From Halichondria panicea (Eukaryota > Porifera > Demospongiae > Suberitida > Halichondriidae): a stretch of DNA of 64,000 nt. The notes under the pieces are model-generated. The model did no database searches and had not been told where the DNA came from. It saw only the letters and a program-made list of their open reading frames with translations. Where the stretch lies: contig NC_087388.1 of the NCBI RefSeq assembly GCF_963675165.1, forward strand, positions 6,109,651-6,173,650, given 5' to 3'. Below are positions 35,401 to 47,895 of the stretch, one piece after another. Both the position numbers and the translations under genes were made by a program. Position 1 is the stretch's first letter; each line of letters begins with the position of its first letter.

Positions 35401-36448
35401 TATTGTTTGTAATCCAAATGAAATTACGTAAGCTAACATTTTGCATTTACTGGCACTATGATCTTAGGAGCAGAAAACAACACAAAATAATGAAGCTCTC
35501 GGGATTTTGGATAGTGCATATGCAGTATGCTGTTGTTGTTTCTGTTGTTGGTTTGGTGTCTTCTTACTCCTCGGAGTATGCGGTGCAGTATTGTACGATG
35601 GCTATTCACTCGTTGGTACCACTAGTGTGGTGCAAATTCACAGGGAATCCGTACCACTGATTGTAAAACATGATCCATCAACTAAATATAGGCTTTCGGA
35701 AATTAGCGGAACAGACGTAGTCCCCATTGTCTTCTATACACTAAGCGATTGCTTTTCTGATGGTTCATTTACAGACGTTAAGATCAATGAGATAATGACT
35801 GTAAACTTTGACTCCCCGACTGACTATGGCAAGGCTGTTACTGAGTGGTATCTCCTTGGAAATACTACAATTAGTATCAATATTACCACTGAGGTTCTCC
35901 CTCAACATTCCTCAGATTCTTGTTTTACAGCTATCGTTATTTTTGACGATCTTAACAACTATTTAAACTTCCTTTCAAGTTCTTTTTTACTAAGCAGTTA
36001 CTATTACCTAGAATGCATTGCTAATGAACAATCACAAACGAGGATTCTCACTTTCAACAAAACATCATACTACTACATTGGTGTGTATACAGACATTCCC
36101 ACTGAAGTTGCTGCTTACACTCTACACTTTGTTGGAACGTATCTTCAATACGACATTTTAAAAGGGAACGCTATCTGCTTTATAAGCTCTCGTGATGCTC
36201 TAAGTTGTGATTTTTCTACCAACCAACCAGTTTGTATTGTTGGTTTTGTACAACCTACTGATCTGCTATCAGGAATAAGATTAGCAAATGTAGAATATGA
36301 CACTGCTGCCTACTCTGACACAGTAGTAAATACTTTTTTCTTCACTCCTCTCATGTGCTCTGTTTTTTTGGTGTGTTTTGTGAGCTGTTTATATGTTATT
36401 ATTTCACCGTGTACACCAGACAAACATCAGGAAGCACAAATTACTTAA
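32500..36448 (+). CDS. Class A receptor: CARD - linkers - ankyrin - helical module - TM - ectodomain - TM
   Basis: Seven exons join in frame: 32500-32830, 32954-33037, 33129-33254, 33320-34102, 34161-34327, 34817-34945 and 35468-36448, about 866 residues. Residues about 1-105 are a CARD (YEALVSCHDKLVSEIAKDPK to LLYCDLVKSLQEEYEK). Linkers carry LSLLQPIPM and DPLEHPPDNAEVGADLR. The ankyrin exon (about 181-441) has DADGKTLLHLACRKNWVDW, EDWNTPLHEAYQCGNLP and TVLRMALE, then a conserved helical part (PFTSYCLLTVLHKVLKN, IVDRIKENMLPLPEKPDA). Two related juxtamembrane exons follow (QEILDYSIASEVLPILQPS and QETPDYYSNESDGLPILQPS), looking like an exon duplication. A Cys cluster (CCCCFCCWF) precedes TM1. 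The ectodomain has RESVPLIV, FTAIVIFDDLNNYLNF, SYYYIGVYTDIPTE and VCIVGFVQP; TM2 and a short tail end it. AATAAA follows at 36469. Confidence 0.85.
35013..35400. mobile_element. Miniature inverted-repeat element rich in AAACGCCC words, TA-flanked
   Basis: TACCGTATTTACTTGAT at the left is matched inversely by ATCAAGTAAATACTGTA at the right, and the interior repeats AAACGCCCAT motifs. It sits in the last intron of the receptor gene. Mariner-type miniature element by its ends. Confidence 0.7.
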
Positions 36449-36468
36449 TCATGTTTAATTGTTATTTC

Positions 36469-36474
36469 AATAAA
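36469..36474 (+). terminator. AATAAA polyadenylation signal
   Basis: Lies 21 bp after the stop codon of the class A receptor ending at 36448. Confidence 0.6.
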
Positions 36475-37390
36475 GCAATACATGCAGTATTATATAAAAG
36501 TATCTATTATCTCTTTATTTGTTCTCTCAATAAGTGTCACTATAAGCTGACAGCATCCATACAGTCAATTGTAAATCTTGAAACTTCTACACTGAATAAT
36601 GACATCAGTTGAGGTCAAAGTTCACTCTGAGGGGTTGTTAGTGAACCAAGTCTGCATGGGATCCATGTGAAAAATGTACATGTCATGAACATGTACAGCT
36701 AAGTGTTGATACATCACATTAGCATCACAATTATAGGAGATGTCATGCAGTCGTGCAGTATACGGACTGTATATATGTACTTCCATCCACAACATCATCA
36801 CTTCCATGTTTTAATGGATGGATGGATTGTGTATGCATGCTCAACACGGATAATCATCACAAAACTCAACATTAAAAAACATTTTCGTAAAAAAATATAC
36901 ATGTGAATGACGTTGTAATGGATTGGAGTCATGCTCTCACCATTTCTTGTTTTTCTACCCTTTTTGGTGGTTCCCCCGGCCGATCCTAGCAACTTTTCAC
37001 ATTTTGTGGTACTTTAAAACAGAGTATTCCATTAGTGATTTTGTAATAAGCCCAATGGTGTTGATTGTAATTTGTTGCTGCTTTCAAATCAACTCCGCTA
37101 ATTGATATAATTTATGTGTTTATTTGTACCTCTATATAATTATGCTCTAGTTACAAACTCTCCTCTGTTATAGCAGTGCGGTAAAAATGGGCGTAATGCA
37201 TAGGAGCATGTACAGTGTATATCCTTTGTTTGTAGATAGTCATGGTGATCATTGTGACCATGCATTATCCATGATATGGTTTCCTCATGCACACTGCATG
37301 CCTTATATGTATAAATAATCTAGATATCTAGACTGAGTTGAATTGTGCTTGCAGTGCTATATAGCATCATAATTAGTATAATCTAATACC
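36475..37390. other. Intergenic; weak antisense-gene remnant at about 36560-36655
   Basis: 36580-36650 contains CTTGAAACTTCTACAC and GACATCAGTTGAGGTCAAAG, diverged copies of the antisense exon seen at 63136-62935. Further right, TCCATGATATGGTTTCC near 37268 also occurs near 56907, before the class A gene at 57069, so these two genes share a second type of upstream region without the CACCC box. No other gene seen. Confidence 0.45.
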
Positions 37391-40300
37391 ATGGCCAAAT
37401 TGAACATAGGTTATGAAGCTCTTGTTAGCTGTCATGAAAAGCTGGTCTCTGAAATTGCTCAGGACCCTGAGCAAATGGCTATCACATTATTCCAGCATCG
37501 CTTCATATTCGAAGATACAAAAGCTAAAATCAATGAGCTAGACAGAACCAGAAGATATAAAGCGATATTGCTAGTGGACGACATTGAAAACAAAGTCAAG
37601 TGTTATCCAGAGTTCTATGAAAAATTCCTGTTCATTCTCGGTGAAAACAATTACAAATGGCTGTATTGTGACCTTTTGAAGTTACTTCAAGAGGAGTATG
37701 AAAAGATTGAACACAAGTCTAAAGACGGTAATTTGAATACATACTATCACATCACGCCTGTACGTAGACTATGCCTCTACTAAATACATACTATCATAGT
37801 AGAATATATTGTGTACAAAGCCACTAGATTAAAATTTTAGTAGGATATACTAAACTTTGTATCTGTATATATATATATATACACGCATATATAAGTATTT
37901 TCCTGTAATCACTCATTTTCCGTTGTTTATGCAGGATACGAGAGCTATCCATTGAGCCTGCTACAACCATTCCCTATACCATCACGGATTGCAATGGCTG
38001 ATGAAACTGATTTAGGTATAATTATTCTTACAATAGGTATAGCCGGCTATAGTGATAACTATGAGCTATATAATAATATTATATCCCCCAAAATTAAGTT
38101 TTAGAGTTGGCCTGGTGCTGTATTTACATTAACTATGATATAGCTTTGTTGTTGAAACCTAAGATCAAAGAAAACATGAAATTACACAGGTGTACATTGG
38201 ATTGATCAGATATCAGGATAGTGGTATAAGGGTTTTCACACATGAGTAAACACTTGACCATTGCATGGCTACATCACCACAGGATACCATATACATGCAT
38301 GGTAACAAAGTATACGATGTGCACACAATTATAGGCCTGGGTCGATGTCACTACTAAGCAAATATGTATCCCATGTGGTACTCGTGCCGTGCAATAATTA
38401 TTACATACAATGTTAATTGCTTTCATTCAATTGAACTCTATTTTCTTGTAGACATTCTTGAGTTACCTACCATGGACGATGGAGATGGAGGGACACTACC
38501 TGATCCATTAGAGCACCCTCCTGATGACACTGAAGTGGGAGCAGACCTCAGAGTAGCTGCAACACATCGACAGAAAGCACCTACTGGTATGTGATGATAA
38601 TTAAATCAGACAGAGAAATGATTCAATAATTATTATGCTAACACGATTGCAGTTGATTCATTTGAAGGATGATTGCTACAAGCCTTCCAAAGTGGAGAGT
38701 TTGAACAAGTCATTGAGCTTCTATCCCAGGCTGAAAGTCAGTCCATTGATCTGAGAGGCGTGTCTGATGCAGACGGAAAAACTCTTCTTCACCTTGCTTG
38801 TCGCGAATACTGGGTGAACTCATACCAAATTGTGTGCAGCCTTGTTGATAAACACCATTGCGATGTTGCAGCAGTGGATGAAGATGGGAACACACCCCTT
38901 CATGAGGCATATCAATGCGGCAATCTCCCAATAGTAGCATACTTACTTAGCTTACCGACTTGTAATCCTGATGCAATCAACAAGTACGAGTACACTGTAC
39001 TAAGAATGGCCCTTGAGACAACTGACAAACCAACTGCGAGAGATCTTCTAGCGACAGGACGAGTTGATCCTAGAAAAGGTAGCTCACGCGGTCATAGTTA
39101 CTCAGAATTGCTTGCAATGAATCATCTTCAACCACAACCACAAGATTACGATGGCTCAGCTCTTCAAATGGTGATCCAGTTTGCAGAATGCATAGAGGGT
39201 AGCAATCATGTTCGCCAACCGTTCACTTCTTATTGCTTGCGTGACACACTCCATAAAATCTTAAAGAATCGTGACCAAATTTCAATCGGTGGAATAGTAG
39301 ATCGCATTAAGGAGAACATGTTACCTCTTCCAGCAAACCCAGACGAGATTCATGCTTTGCTCATTGATATTCAAAGATTGTCTGACGAGTTTGACGTACA
39401 TGGGGAGTATACTAATGAAGTTCAAGTTCGTTATATGCCATTAAGTAAGTATAGCTATTATTATGTGTTTAGTGTGATTGAGGCGAGCAAAGCGAGTCCG
39501 GCTTACCTAGTGTTCAGCGTTATTTGTATATGTGTTATGTGCATGTGTACAGTAGAACCGCAATTATCCGGCTTGGCAATTTTCTTTGAAAATGGGTGTG
39601 TCCCTTTAATGTGCATGTGCAGTTACCATGGACATAGGCATGTGCAGACACCCACATGCACTGCTGTTAATAAATTAAGTGGGTGGATCAAGGCGTAGTT
39701 TATTTATTCAGTCTGCCTCTGCATGGAACCAAGGTGTTCGGACCAAGGTGTTCGGATAACTGATCGACTGTACTGTCTTTGTTTTATACAGCACCAAAGC
39801 AATTAATTCATGGTCTACATTTGGAACTACAAAAGAAATTATTGACAGTTCGTTCTTAGAATATAATGATTAGCATTATACATGTGACATGGTTACATGG
39901 ACGCTGCCTTAATCCTATAGTGCCAGAACTAACAAACTAAGTGTTTGCTGCGCTTCCCTTTGCTTCTTTGGCTTCCCTTATCGTGCAGTGTGCAACGTAT
40001 ATGTAACCTATAATAATTATGTATGTGTGTACCTTATAGCTGGTAATTTCCGGGGGACAAAATATTCGTGGTTTTTGTGGTTAGAGCTCTGACCACGAAT
40101 ATTTACCCACGAATGAAGCAACCTTACCTACCTTTACTTGCAGTGTAAGCAGCAACCACGAAAATATTATCCACGAAGTGACTAATATTGCTCAGTTAAC
40201 AAAACTTCTGGGCACTTAGATCGATTTAAGTGCACGCAGTTAATTATGCCTCGAGGCGTAGCCGCAGGAGGGATACGGTAAAGCTGACTGTGTGTGTGTG

Positions 40301-40816
40301 TGTGTATTCCAGCAGTAACTGCTCAACGGTTGCAATGCGACGAAAACTAACAGCTTCTATAGGCTTCTAGCCACGTTCTCTTGGATTTTGATTCGTGGAT
40401 TAGCAAACTAAAGCTTCTTTCTCTAGTTATGCTTATGGCTAGTTTGACTCACATTGAAGGCTGTTGCAGTCTCTTCAGAATCTTTTATAGCATCATCTGT
40501 TCGCACAAACTTTCTATTCAACATATGAGTTAGCCTTGCACTAAAGCGCTAGCTTTTTGTTAGCTACAAGACTCAGAAAATATCTGTTAAAACAGCTAGC
40601 TAGCAGTAGCCATTTGTGAAATTGATCTCTTTGGACACACCCCTTTAATTATTCCTGTGGATGTAATTGTTTGTTTTGTTTGTTTTGTTTTTTTCTTGTT
40701 TTGTTTTGTTCCAGCTGCCCCTGAAAAGGGGTAAGTCTGTCAGCATTAGGATGTATGCCTGCTAGACCTTACTACCTTACTCTATTTTCTGTAATGTCAT
40801 ATGCTGTAAAGCTCTC

Positions 40817-40852
<36 letters not shown>

Positions 40853-43800
40853 CGCATGCGCGCTCATTCCCCATGTGTGAGAAAATAATATCCAAGATCC
40901 AGATCCTCCTGGCAGAATCATCTTTGTCTTGAGGGCCTGGTAAGCCACAAAACACTACCATATAACAATATAGATAACAATATGCATGTACACAGGTCTT
41001 TTCTTCTTAGATAGTATTATATACACTGAACTACAGATCCTGGAAGAATCAATTTTCTTCTTTCTTGAGGTCCTGGTAAGCCACATAATACAACAATAGA
41101 TGCATGTAGACTAAATAACTTCTCAGTGACTTTATATAGATAAGCTAACTTTAATATAAAATTCATTATAGAAACTAATATATAACACTCTAATACTTTT
41201 GAGCGAAAGCAAAACATGGCGGGAGGCATTAGCACAGCGCCAGCTTGAACACTAGTTGGGGCAGTAGGCGGAAGCGGGTGACTCTTCTTGGCCACTGTAA
41301 CAACCTATCATCCACTGACCAGGGGCGTAGCTACCATTGTTTCCTGGTTCCCAGGAGCTGCCCTGCCCATCTTTTCATGCACGTGGCTGCAAATCAATCA
41401 TCAGAGCTAGAGATGGCACCATGAAGCGTTTCACTTTGGCTTTGTCTCAGCTAGTCTCAGCTAGCTAGCTACCTCAAATAAAGAAGACCAAGACTTAAGT
41501 TCTAGTATCAATCCCAGTATTCTCAGACTCAGCTCTAAGCACAACTTTATTCAGGAAGTATAAGTTTAGAACAATCTCAGCCACATGAAACCTCTCAGGT
41601 AAATGACATTTAATTGTGCTCAGCTAGACTAGCAATACACAATTAATTAACACCTGCCTTTTAGTATGTCTATAGCTAGCTAGCTAGCTTCTCACAAACA
41701 TGTAAAAAAAGTCAATGAGCAGTAGGTGTGCCCCAATCAAGAGGGTGTGGCACCGGAAGTGGCGTGGTCAAAAATTTCGCGGCGCGGAACCCCTGTCTCA
41801 AAAGTCTGGCTACGCCCCTGAGTCACCTCACACCATGCAGCAAAAAATTAATTAATGTAAAAATATTCATTCATGATATAAGCTATTGCGAATACATACA
41901 TACATATACCGTATAGCCTGTAATTTTCGGGGGGGGCAAAACATTTGGAAGTTTTATTAACCGCATGCATGCACTTAAATCTAATCGCTCGTGGTAGGCA
42001 CATTAAATGCGCCCAGTTATTCCTAATGCCTGCGCGGGGAGATAGATAATGAACCGCCAACGAATTGTCAGGTCAATCTGCACAGGGTCAAAGGTCAGTG
42101 AATCATGTCTGCATTATAATTAGCACACATACAGTTGTATAATTATTATTACTTATATAATTATTATTACTTATATAATTATTATTATACTTGTTGAAAT
42201 GGCCATTTGATGCAGGTAAGTTAATTGGCCCACTATCCTCTATGAATCTTTGAGACACTGTTCAAGAGTAGCTCTAGGACCGATATCTAACTCACTGCAT
42301 CCTACATAGCCATTTCAAAAAGTAATTCGACTCTATAGACACTACAGACTCGAACGCTTTCGCTCGCCCCATGACACCTCCTTGTGTCACTCTATAGTAA
42401 TTATTTTATAATTATGCAGACTATGGAAGCTATCCAGAGAGCCTGCTTCAACCATTTCCTATGCCAGCTTCGACTGTCACTGCTGATGAACCTGATTCAG
42501 GTATTTCCTATAGAATGCATGCATGCTCTAGAGAGCTGTACTGATTATATCCTGCCAAATATATAGAGTCAGTCATTTTTTATACTAAACTTCTAGCAGG
42601 AATTCCTGGGTTCTCTACCGTGGACAACAGAGGTACACTATCGAACCCATTAGTGCACCCTCCTGATTACGCTGAAGTAGTGGGAGTGAACCTCAGAGCA
42701 GCTGCAACAAGTCGACAGGAAGCACCTACTGGTATGTATAATATTATTTTATGTGAGTAGCCAATTATAATGGACGAGGCATCTTCACACAAAATCTTTC
42801 ACAGGAGAGGAGTATGTATCTCGAAACTCGCTGTCAGCTGATAGCACCATTGAAGATCAGGAAACACCTGACCACTACTCCTACGCAAGCGATGAACTAC
42901 CACCCTCACGTCGCCGTGCACTCACTCAGGTAGCTAAAATATATAGCTATAGATGTTAGTGGTAGTAATCATTACGGTAAACGGCCTATATATATATACA
43001 AGACTAAACTATATCTACATCTTCTTGTAGTAGGCTTTATAAAGTTGTGGCATTTTAATGTTTGTCTGCTCTTTAAACAGAGGCTGAGACGAGATGAAAC
43101 AAAGCCGAAGTATATTAAGTTTGGAATTCTCTTTATCAGTTTCTGTTGTGGGTTTGTTGTATTCTTAATTCTCGGAATATGCGGTGTAGTATTGTATGAC
43201 GGCTATTCATTCATCAGTACTACCAGTGTGGTGCAAATTGATCGGCAATCCGTACCACTGATTGTAATTCATGACTTACCAACTGATTTAGTTCGGCTCA
43301 CAGAGTTTGGAACAGACTTTGTTCCCATTAGCTTCTATACATTGAGGGATTGCTCTTCTAATGATTCATTCATAAACGTTGAGATCAATGAGACGATAAC
43401 TGTAAACTTTAGCTCTCCGACTGACAAAAGCAAGCCTGTTACTGAGTTGTATCTGGCGAGAAACACTACAGTTACTGTAGCTATCACCACTGTTGTCCTC
43501 TCAAACTATGAAACTAATCATTGTGTTGCATTTCTCTTTGTTTTTGACAACTTTGACAAGTTCTTAAGCTTCACTTCAAGCTCATTTTTAGTCAAAGAAT
43601 TCTATTACAAAGAATGTATTGTTAATGAACAATTACAGAATATGAATATAACTTTCGACAAACCATCGTACTACTATATCGGTGTGTACACGGACATTCC
43701 CACTGAAGCTACTACTTTCTCTTTACACTTTGTTGGAACGTATCTTCAATACGACATTTCTAATAAAGATGCTGTCTGCACTATAGACTCTCGTGATGAT

Positions 43801-44028
43801 TTAAATTGTGATTTTTTCCCGGATTATAACAACCAGCAAACCTGTATTGTTGGTTTTGTTCCACCTATATCTACTGATACACCATCTGAAGTAACTGTAA
43901 GCTTTTACATGTACGTTGGTAAATACTGGGAGACATCCATAGATTCATCATTTTTTACTCCTCTAGTTCTATTTATTATGTTATTTCTTGTGTTGGCTTA
44001 TTGCTTGTGTACACGTAAAACAGAATAA
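37391..44028 (+). CDS. Class A receptor with a premature stop in its ankyrin exon and a second, ankyrin-less linker set
   Basis: Exon blocks: CARD 37391-37727, linkers 37935-38015 and 38452-38586, ankyrin 38653-39444, then after a 3-kb intron linkers 42420-42500 and 42600-42731, juxtamembrane 42805-42929 and membrane/ectodomain 43081-44028. All splice phases fit. In the ankyrin exon the arginine codon CGA found in all paralogues is TGA (38670-38672), seven codons in; the rest of that exon is open and well conserved. Including the exon gives a truncated CARD protein. Skipping it keeps frame (phase 1 to phase 1) and gives about 612 residues: CARD, two linker sets, TM and ectodomain (SFISTTSVVQIDRQSVPLI, CVAFLFVFDNFDKF, SYYYIGVYTDIPTE, TCIVGFVPP), TM2. 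The CARD has a two-residue insertion (NNYKWLY). The order linker-linker-ankyrin-linker-linker parallels 57069-62533, implying the second ankyrin exon was deleted here. Confidence 0.7.
39445..42419. other. 3-kb intron with several repeat remnants
   Basis: No gene seen. A degraded inverted-repeat element lies near 39548-39775 (ACAGTAGAACCGCAATTATC and a distant inverse). 40035-40190 carries ACAAAATATTCGTGG-type words of the element family at 63154-63363, and 41905-41950 a fragment of the same. A (AAT)n run lies at 40818-40851. Poly-GTTTT runs are at 40668-40710. The region is where a second ankyrin cassette sits in the paralogue at 57069. Confidence 0.5.
40818..40851. repeat. (AAT)n microsatellite
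   Basis: About eleven uninterrupted trinucleotide units. Confidence 0.9.
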
Positions 44029-44139
44029 CTTTGCATGTTGTTTCATGGTCACGTTTTGTTTCTAATCTGTATTGACTGACATTGAGTACATGTATTCCCA
44101 AAACATTAAAGTAATCTCTAAATTGAATTGTTTATCTGT

Positions 44140-44306
44140 TCTCAAAACATGTCTCACAGTGTCACTACATAATACTCCTAGCTGATAATGTCCAATCAGC
44201 GATTGTTCAATTCTTGGAACTTCTGTACACACTTAATAGATCCACATATCCGACGTCAGTTGAGGTGGGGTCAAAGTTCACTCCGAAGTGCTTGTCAAAA
44301 CCAAGT
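44140..44306 (-). pseudogene. Antisense-gene exon fragment downstream of a class A receptor
   Basis: On the minus strand this reads LGFDKHFGVNFDPTSTDVGY-like sequence and later LGVLCSDTV, matching 63136-62935, but a one-base insertion near 44205 breaks the frame between the two parts. The acceptor CTCTACAG before ACTTGG... is kept. Its place just after the receptor stop is the same as in the copies at 51875 and 62935. Confidence 0.55.
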
Positions 44307-44394
44307 CTGTAGAGAAGCAATTAAATAAGTAGATGAACATTTAAGGGCACTATAATGGTTGCTTAGAGAAGCAGTATCCCGTGCATACAAAAGT

Positions 44395-44670
44395 ACCGTA
44401 ATTATAGTATAATAATTATGAAGGGTTTAGTTTGCTGATACTATAATTAGTGATCTTGTATGCATGACTAATTTGTACTGCTTTTGAGGGTAGCATAAGT
44501 TACTGTTTTATCATAGCCTATAGTAGGAAATTATGCTAACAATCTCAGTGACACTAGAAAGTGAGTAGCATAGTCACTCGAAGCAATGAGCCAGAAACTT
44601 AGATTACAATAGTCACAAACTTCCAGTTGTTGCTGACTATTTCACTATCACGTCACTATACGACTCAGGA
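44395..44670. repeat. Dispersed repeat, inverted relative to 27020-27260
   Basis: Shares long words with 27020-27260 in reverse orientation (GGGTTTAGTTTGCTGATACT, GTAGCATAAGTTACTGTTTT). I cannot define its ends or a target duplication. Confidence 0.55.
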
Positions 44671-45380
44671 AACCGATGAACTGTATATTGTTGCTCGGAT
44701 CCGAGATCAACTATTTTATTGCTTCTGAACCTATATGCTCATAAAACATGGCAAACAGTACTGTCATAATGTGCTGTATGCATGCATGTACGAATATCAA
44801 GGCTAGTGAACCCTCACTACGTTCGGGATACTATACAACCAGCCCTTTGATGGGCTTCTAAATCATAGAAACTTCCTAAACAGTGTCTAACTATTATAGA
44901 GACTTGGTGCACTTCCTGGAAACTTGTATAGGCATTCAACTATGAAATTAATGCTCCCCTTCAGCAAAGTACAAATATGTAATTAAAATAATTATGTATG
45001 CCAACGACTAAATTGTATAGTTCTTGTCATGATGCATGCACAATGCTAAGATATAATTATTGTTGCAGTAATTTTGAACTGTTCTTCCAAAGTTTGGGCA
45101 TGCATATCCTTAAATCATGAGCACGGAGCAAATGACCAGAATCACGATAGCGTTATTGTAGTGACTGGTTTTCCTCCATGCACTGTTGCATTGTTGAGGC
45201 AGCACAGAACTAGATCTGAAATTTAGTAATAGGCCTACTATGGGGTATGGGGTGCCATTTGTGTCAAAATTAATACAAATTGCACATACATCATAAATGA
45301 ATACATTATATAAATGCAGGTGCCCCATATGTAAATGCAGCATGTGCATATAGCAAATGAAGTGGTTGCATCACAAATGC

Positions 45381-45636
45381 CACAGGGAAAATATTTAAAT
45401 TTCCTGCTACAGTGCTGCTACATTGCAGCCCATAAAATCTGCACATTTCCTGAAAAATGGCAGGTGTCCTGCAAGTGTCCTGCAACCTACTTACAAAGGA
45501 TAGTGCAACGTTTCCTGTATAGTTTCCTTTACTATTCCTGAAGAAGTTCAGGACATGTGTAAGATTCATAAAGGAAAGTCTACAGGAAATTTTGTACTAT
45601 CCTGAAAGTATAGGAAATTTAGATATTTTTCCTGTG
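45381..45636. mobile_element. 256-bp miniature inverted-repeat element
   Basis: CACAGGGAAAATATTTAAAT at the left is the imperfect inverse of the right end ATATTTTTCCTGTG, and the TTTCCT/AGGAAA words continue inward. The flanks show TGC on both sides. No coding capacity recognised. Confidence 0.65.
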
Positions 45637-45679
45637 TGCAGCACGTACATTTGTATATGTACCTGATATATATAATTAT

Positions 45680-45985
45680 ATGCAGCAGTTGCATATAATA
45701 AATGCAGCAGCGTCATATAATAAATGCAGCAGCCTCATATAATAAATGCAGCAGTCCCATATAATAATTATATGTAGCAGTCGCATATAATAAATGCAGC
45801 AGCGTCATATAATAAATGCAGCAGCCTCATATAATAAATGCAGCAGTCCCATATAATAATTATATGTAGCAGTCGCATATAATAAATGCAGCAGCCTCAT
45901 ATAATATATGTAGCAGTCGCATATAATAAATGCAGCAGCGTAATATAATATATGCAGCAGCCTCATATATTATATGCAGCAGCAC
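45680..45985. repeat. Tandem array of about 20-bp TGCAGCAG..CATATAATAAA units
   Basis: About 14 imperfect copies of a 19-22-bp unit in which GCAGCAG alternates with CATATAATA; a higher-order block (45716-45780 and 45787-45860) is itself repeated. Spacers are not unique sequences, so this is not a CRISPR array. Confidence 0.85.
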
Positions 45986-47877
45986 CGTTTTTTCTGGCGG
46001 CCTGTAAGGCCAGGCAAAGTAGATTAGTAGTTTCTCGGGTTTTTGAAAATTGATGAGGCCATGAGGTCATTATTCATTATTCATTATGCTGACAGTGCAA
46101 TATTTTAATGATATTCATGCACAAACAAACATCACATCATCAGTAATTGCAGTTTCTATTTTGTCATGTGGCTGGGTGTAACTCATTAATTGTAGACCAC
46201 ACCCTGATATACAACGGGTGTGGCTCATTAATTTAGGCCACACCCCCAAAATAATTAATAATGAACTACTAATCTACTTTGCCTGGCCTAATTGAAGCTA
46301 TATAACTCCCACCGCTCAAAAAATGATTTGCATTATATTGTGTGGCTTGTGTTGTCGACTGTCTTTACATTATATTAGGGCTCTGTGTATACTGGGTCAA
46401 CACAGGCATTCACGTGTAGAGAATCAGTTTTATAGGGTTATAGGGATAATGGTGTAGACAAGTTGACCTTGTCATGGTTCTTTATTAAGATCGTAGTAGC
46501 ATGCATGGTAGCCTCGAATCCAGTTAATCGGCCTGGTCTCGAGGCTACATGCATGGTGGTCCTGTGAATAATATTATAGTGGCTCTGGGGGAGTTGTGTT
46601 TGTGTTCAATCATCCCAGGTATGGCATCTGGTACATTGCTGCAGCAACTATTTATTATCTGCACAGTCATGCATACATCGTGTTTCCGGTCTTGACAAGC
46701 ACAAAAGCACCTCGGAGTGCCACCTCAACCGACGTCTTTATTCAAAGAGTATGTACAGAACTTCCAATTAAGGATTTAACAATCAGATTGGACGTTAATT
46801 GTTAGCTATATAGTGATACTGTTGATAGGCTTAGATATGTCTTAACTGATTATCCATTAGTGGGAGTGAATTAGCCTCTACACAGGCTCTCCTTTTTCTG
46901 TTCTTTATTGTTCAATAAGATAAAATACTGTCTTAATCGTTCAATGAGATAAAATACGGTATTAATTGGAGGAATAAAGAAAGAAATAGACGTAGAGTTA
47001 GGAAAAAGGAGAGCCTGTATCGGGAAGTCGCGTGAGGGTAGAAGGGTGGTAGAAGGGTGAAAATGAGCGTGGGCATGCTGAGCTAGAGATGTTGGACTGC
47101 CCACGCAGATATCTATGACTAATAAAACTTTGCCTGCAGCAAGCTGGACATGGACTTGGAACTGGAAGTTTGCAAGCACTATAGCTAGCTATATACCTTA
47201 GGCTTAGCTAGATGATCTACTAGTCTAGATTGTGTGTTCAGATTCTATCAGACTATTACCTTTTCTTGTGTCTTTCTACATGCTAGTATAGATCAAGAAT
47301 AGCTTAGTCATCATTATCATATAGCAGGTAGCTACTGCCACCAGAGCTGGCCACGCTGGTTCTCTGATCTGACTTGCAGCACAGCTTGGGTGTTTGTCTC
47401 AGTACAGTTTTATTAACTCTGAATGCGTGGGAGAATACCTTACGTCACGATTGTGGGCTACATTATTGCCCACGTTCATAAAAATCCTTGTGGATCACGC
47501 GATTTCCCAAACCAGGCCTTACTTTTCTTAATTAACTGTACGCCCATTTCTTTCTTTGCTGCCTCACTATGTCTTTCTTGGATGAACAGTGACAACAGCA
47601 AGAAAAAGTAAGGCCTGGGAACGAGGCTAGGAGTGAATAAGCTCCCACACTCAATCTCATGCATGATTGACATGTGACAGACCTTATACCTGTAACCCTT
47701 TTGAGATATTATACTTTGATGCCAGTGTGCATGAAGCATTAGAGATCAGCTGCAACTTACTTCAATTAGAATCTCAGAGTCTCTATATCAATCTACATTC
47801 TGGCAAAGACTGTATGCATAAGTAAGTTGCTTATTGAGACAACATTGGTATAAGAATGCTTATTGCATGGCAGGTCT
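45986..47877. other. Intergenic with hairpins and a small inverted class B promoter fragment
   Basis: 46325-46440 carries class B upstream words in inverted order (AGGGCTCTGTGTATACTGGG, compare 32260). A 39-bp transposon lies at 46509-46547. 46880-47015 is a fold-back (CTCTCCTTTTTC / GAAAAAGGAGAG), and 47500-47640 another, with AGGCCTTACTTTT and AAAAGTAAGGCCT arms. No gene supported. Confidence 0.45.
46509..46547. mobile_element. 39-bp TAGCCTCG element with perfect 9-bp target duplication
   Basis: TAGCCTCGAATCCAG starts it and CTGGTCTCGAGGCTA ends it. catgcatgg flanks both sides (46500-46508 and 46548-46556). Same ends and duplication length as the elements at 2275 and 15939. Confidence 0.85.
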
Positions 47878-47895
47878 GTGAGTGGTGCAATAACT

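Noticed and set aside
45680-45985. Regular short repeats resembling a CRISPR array
   Set aside because: Spacers are not unique, units drift in length, and the setting is an intron-rich animal genome; it is a simple tandem repeat.
45986-47877. A further receptor gene upstream of 47896
   Set aside because: Only a short inverted class B promoter fragment is present; no Death-domain or ectodomain code could be found.
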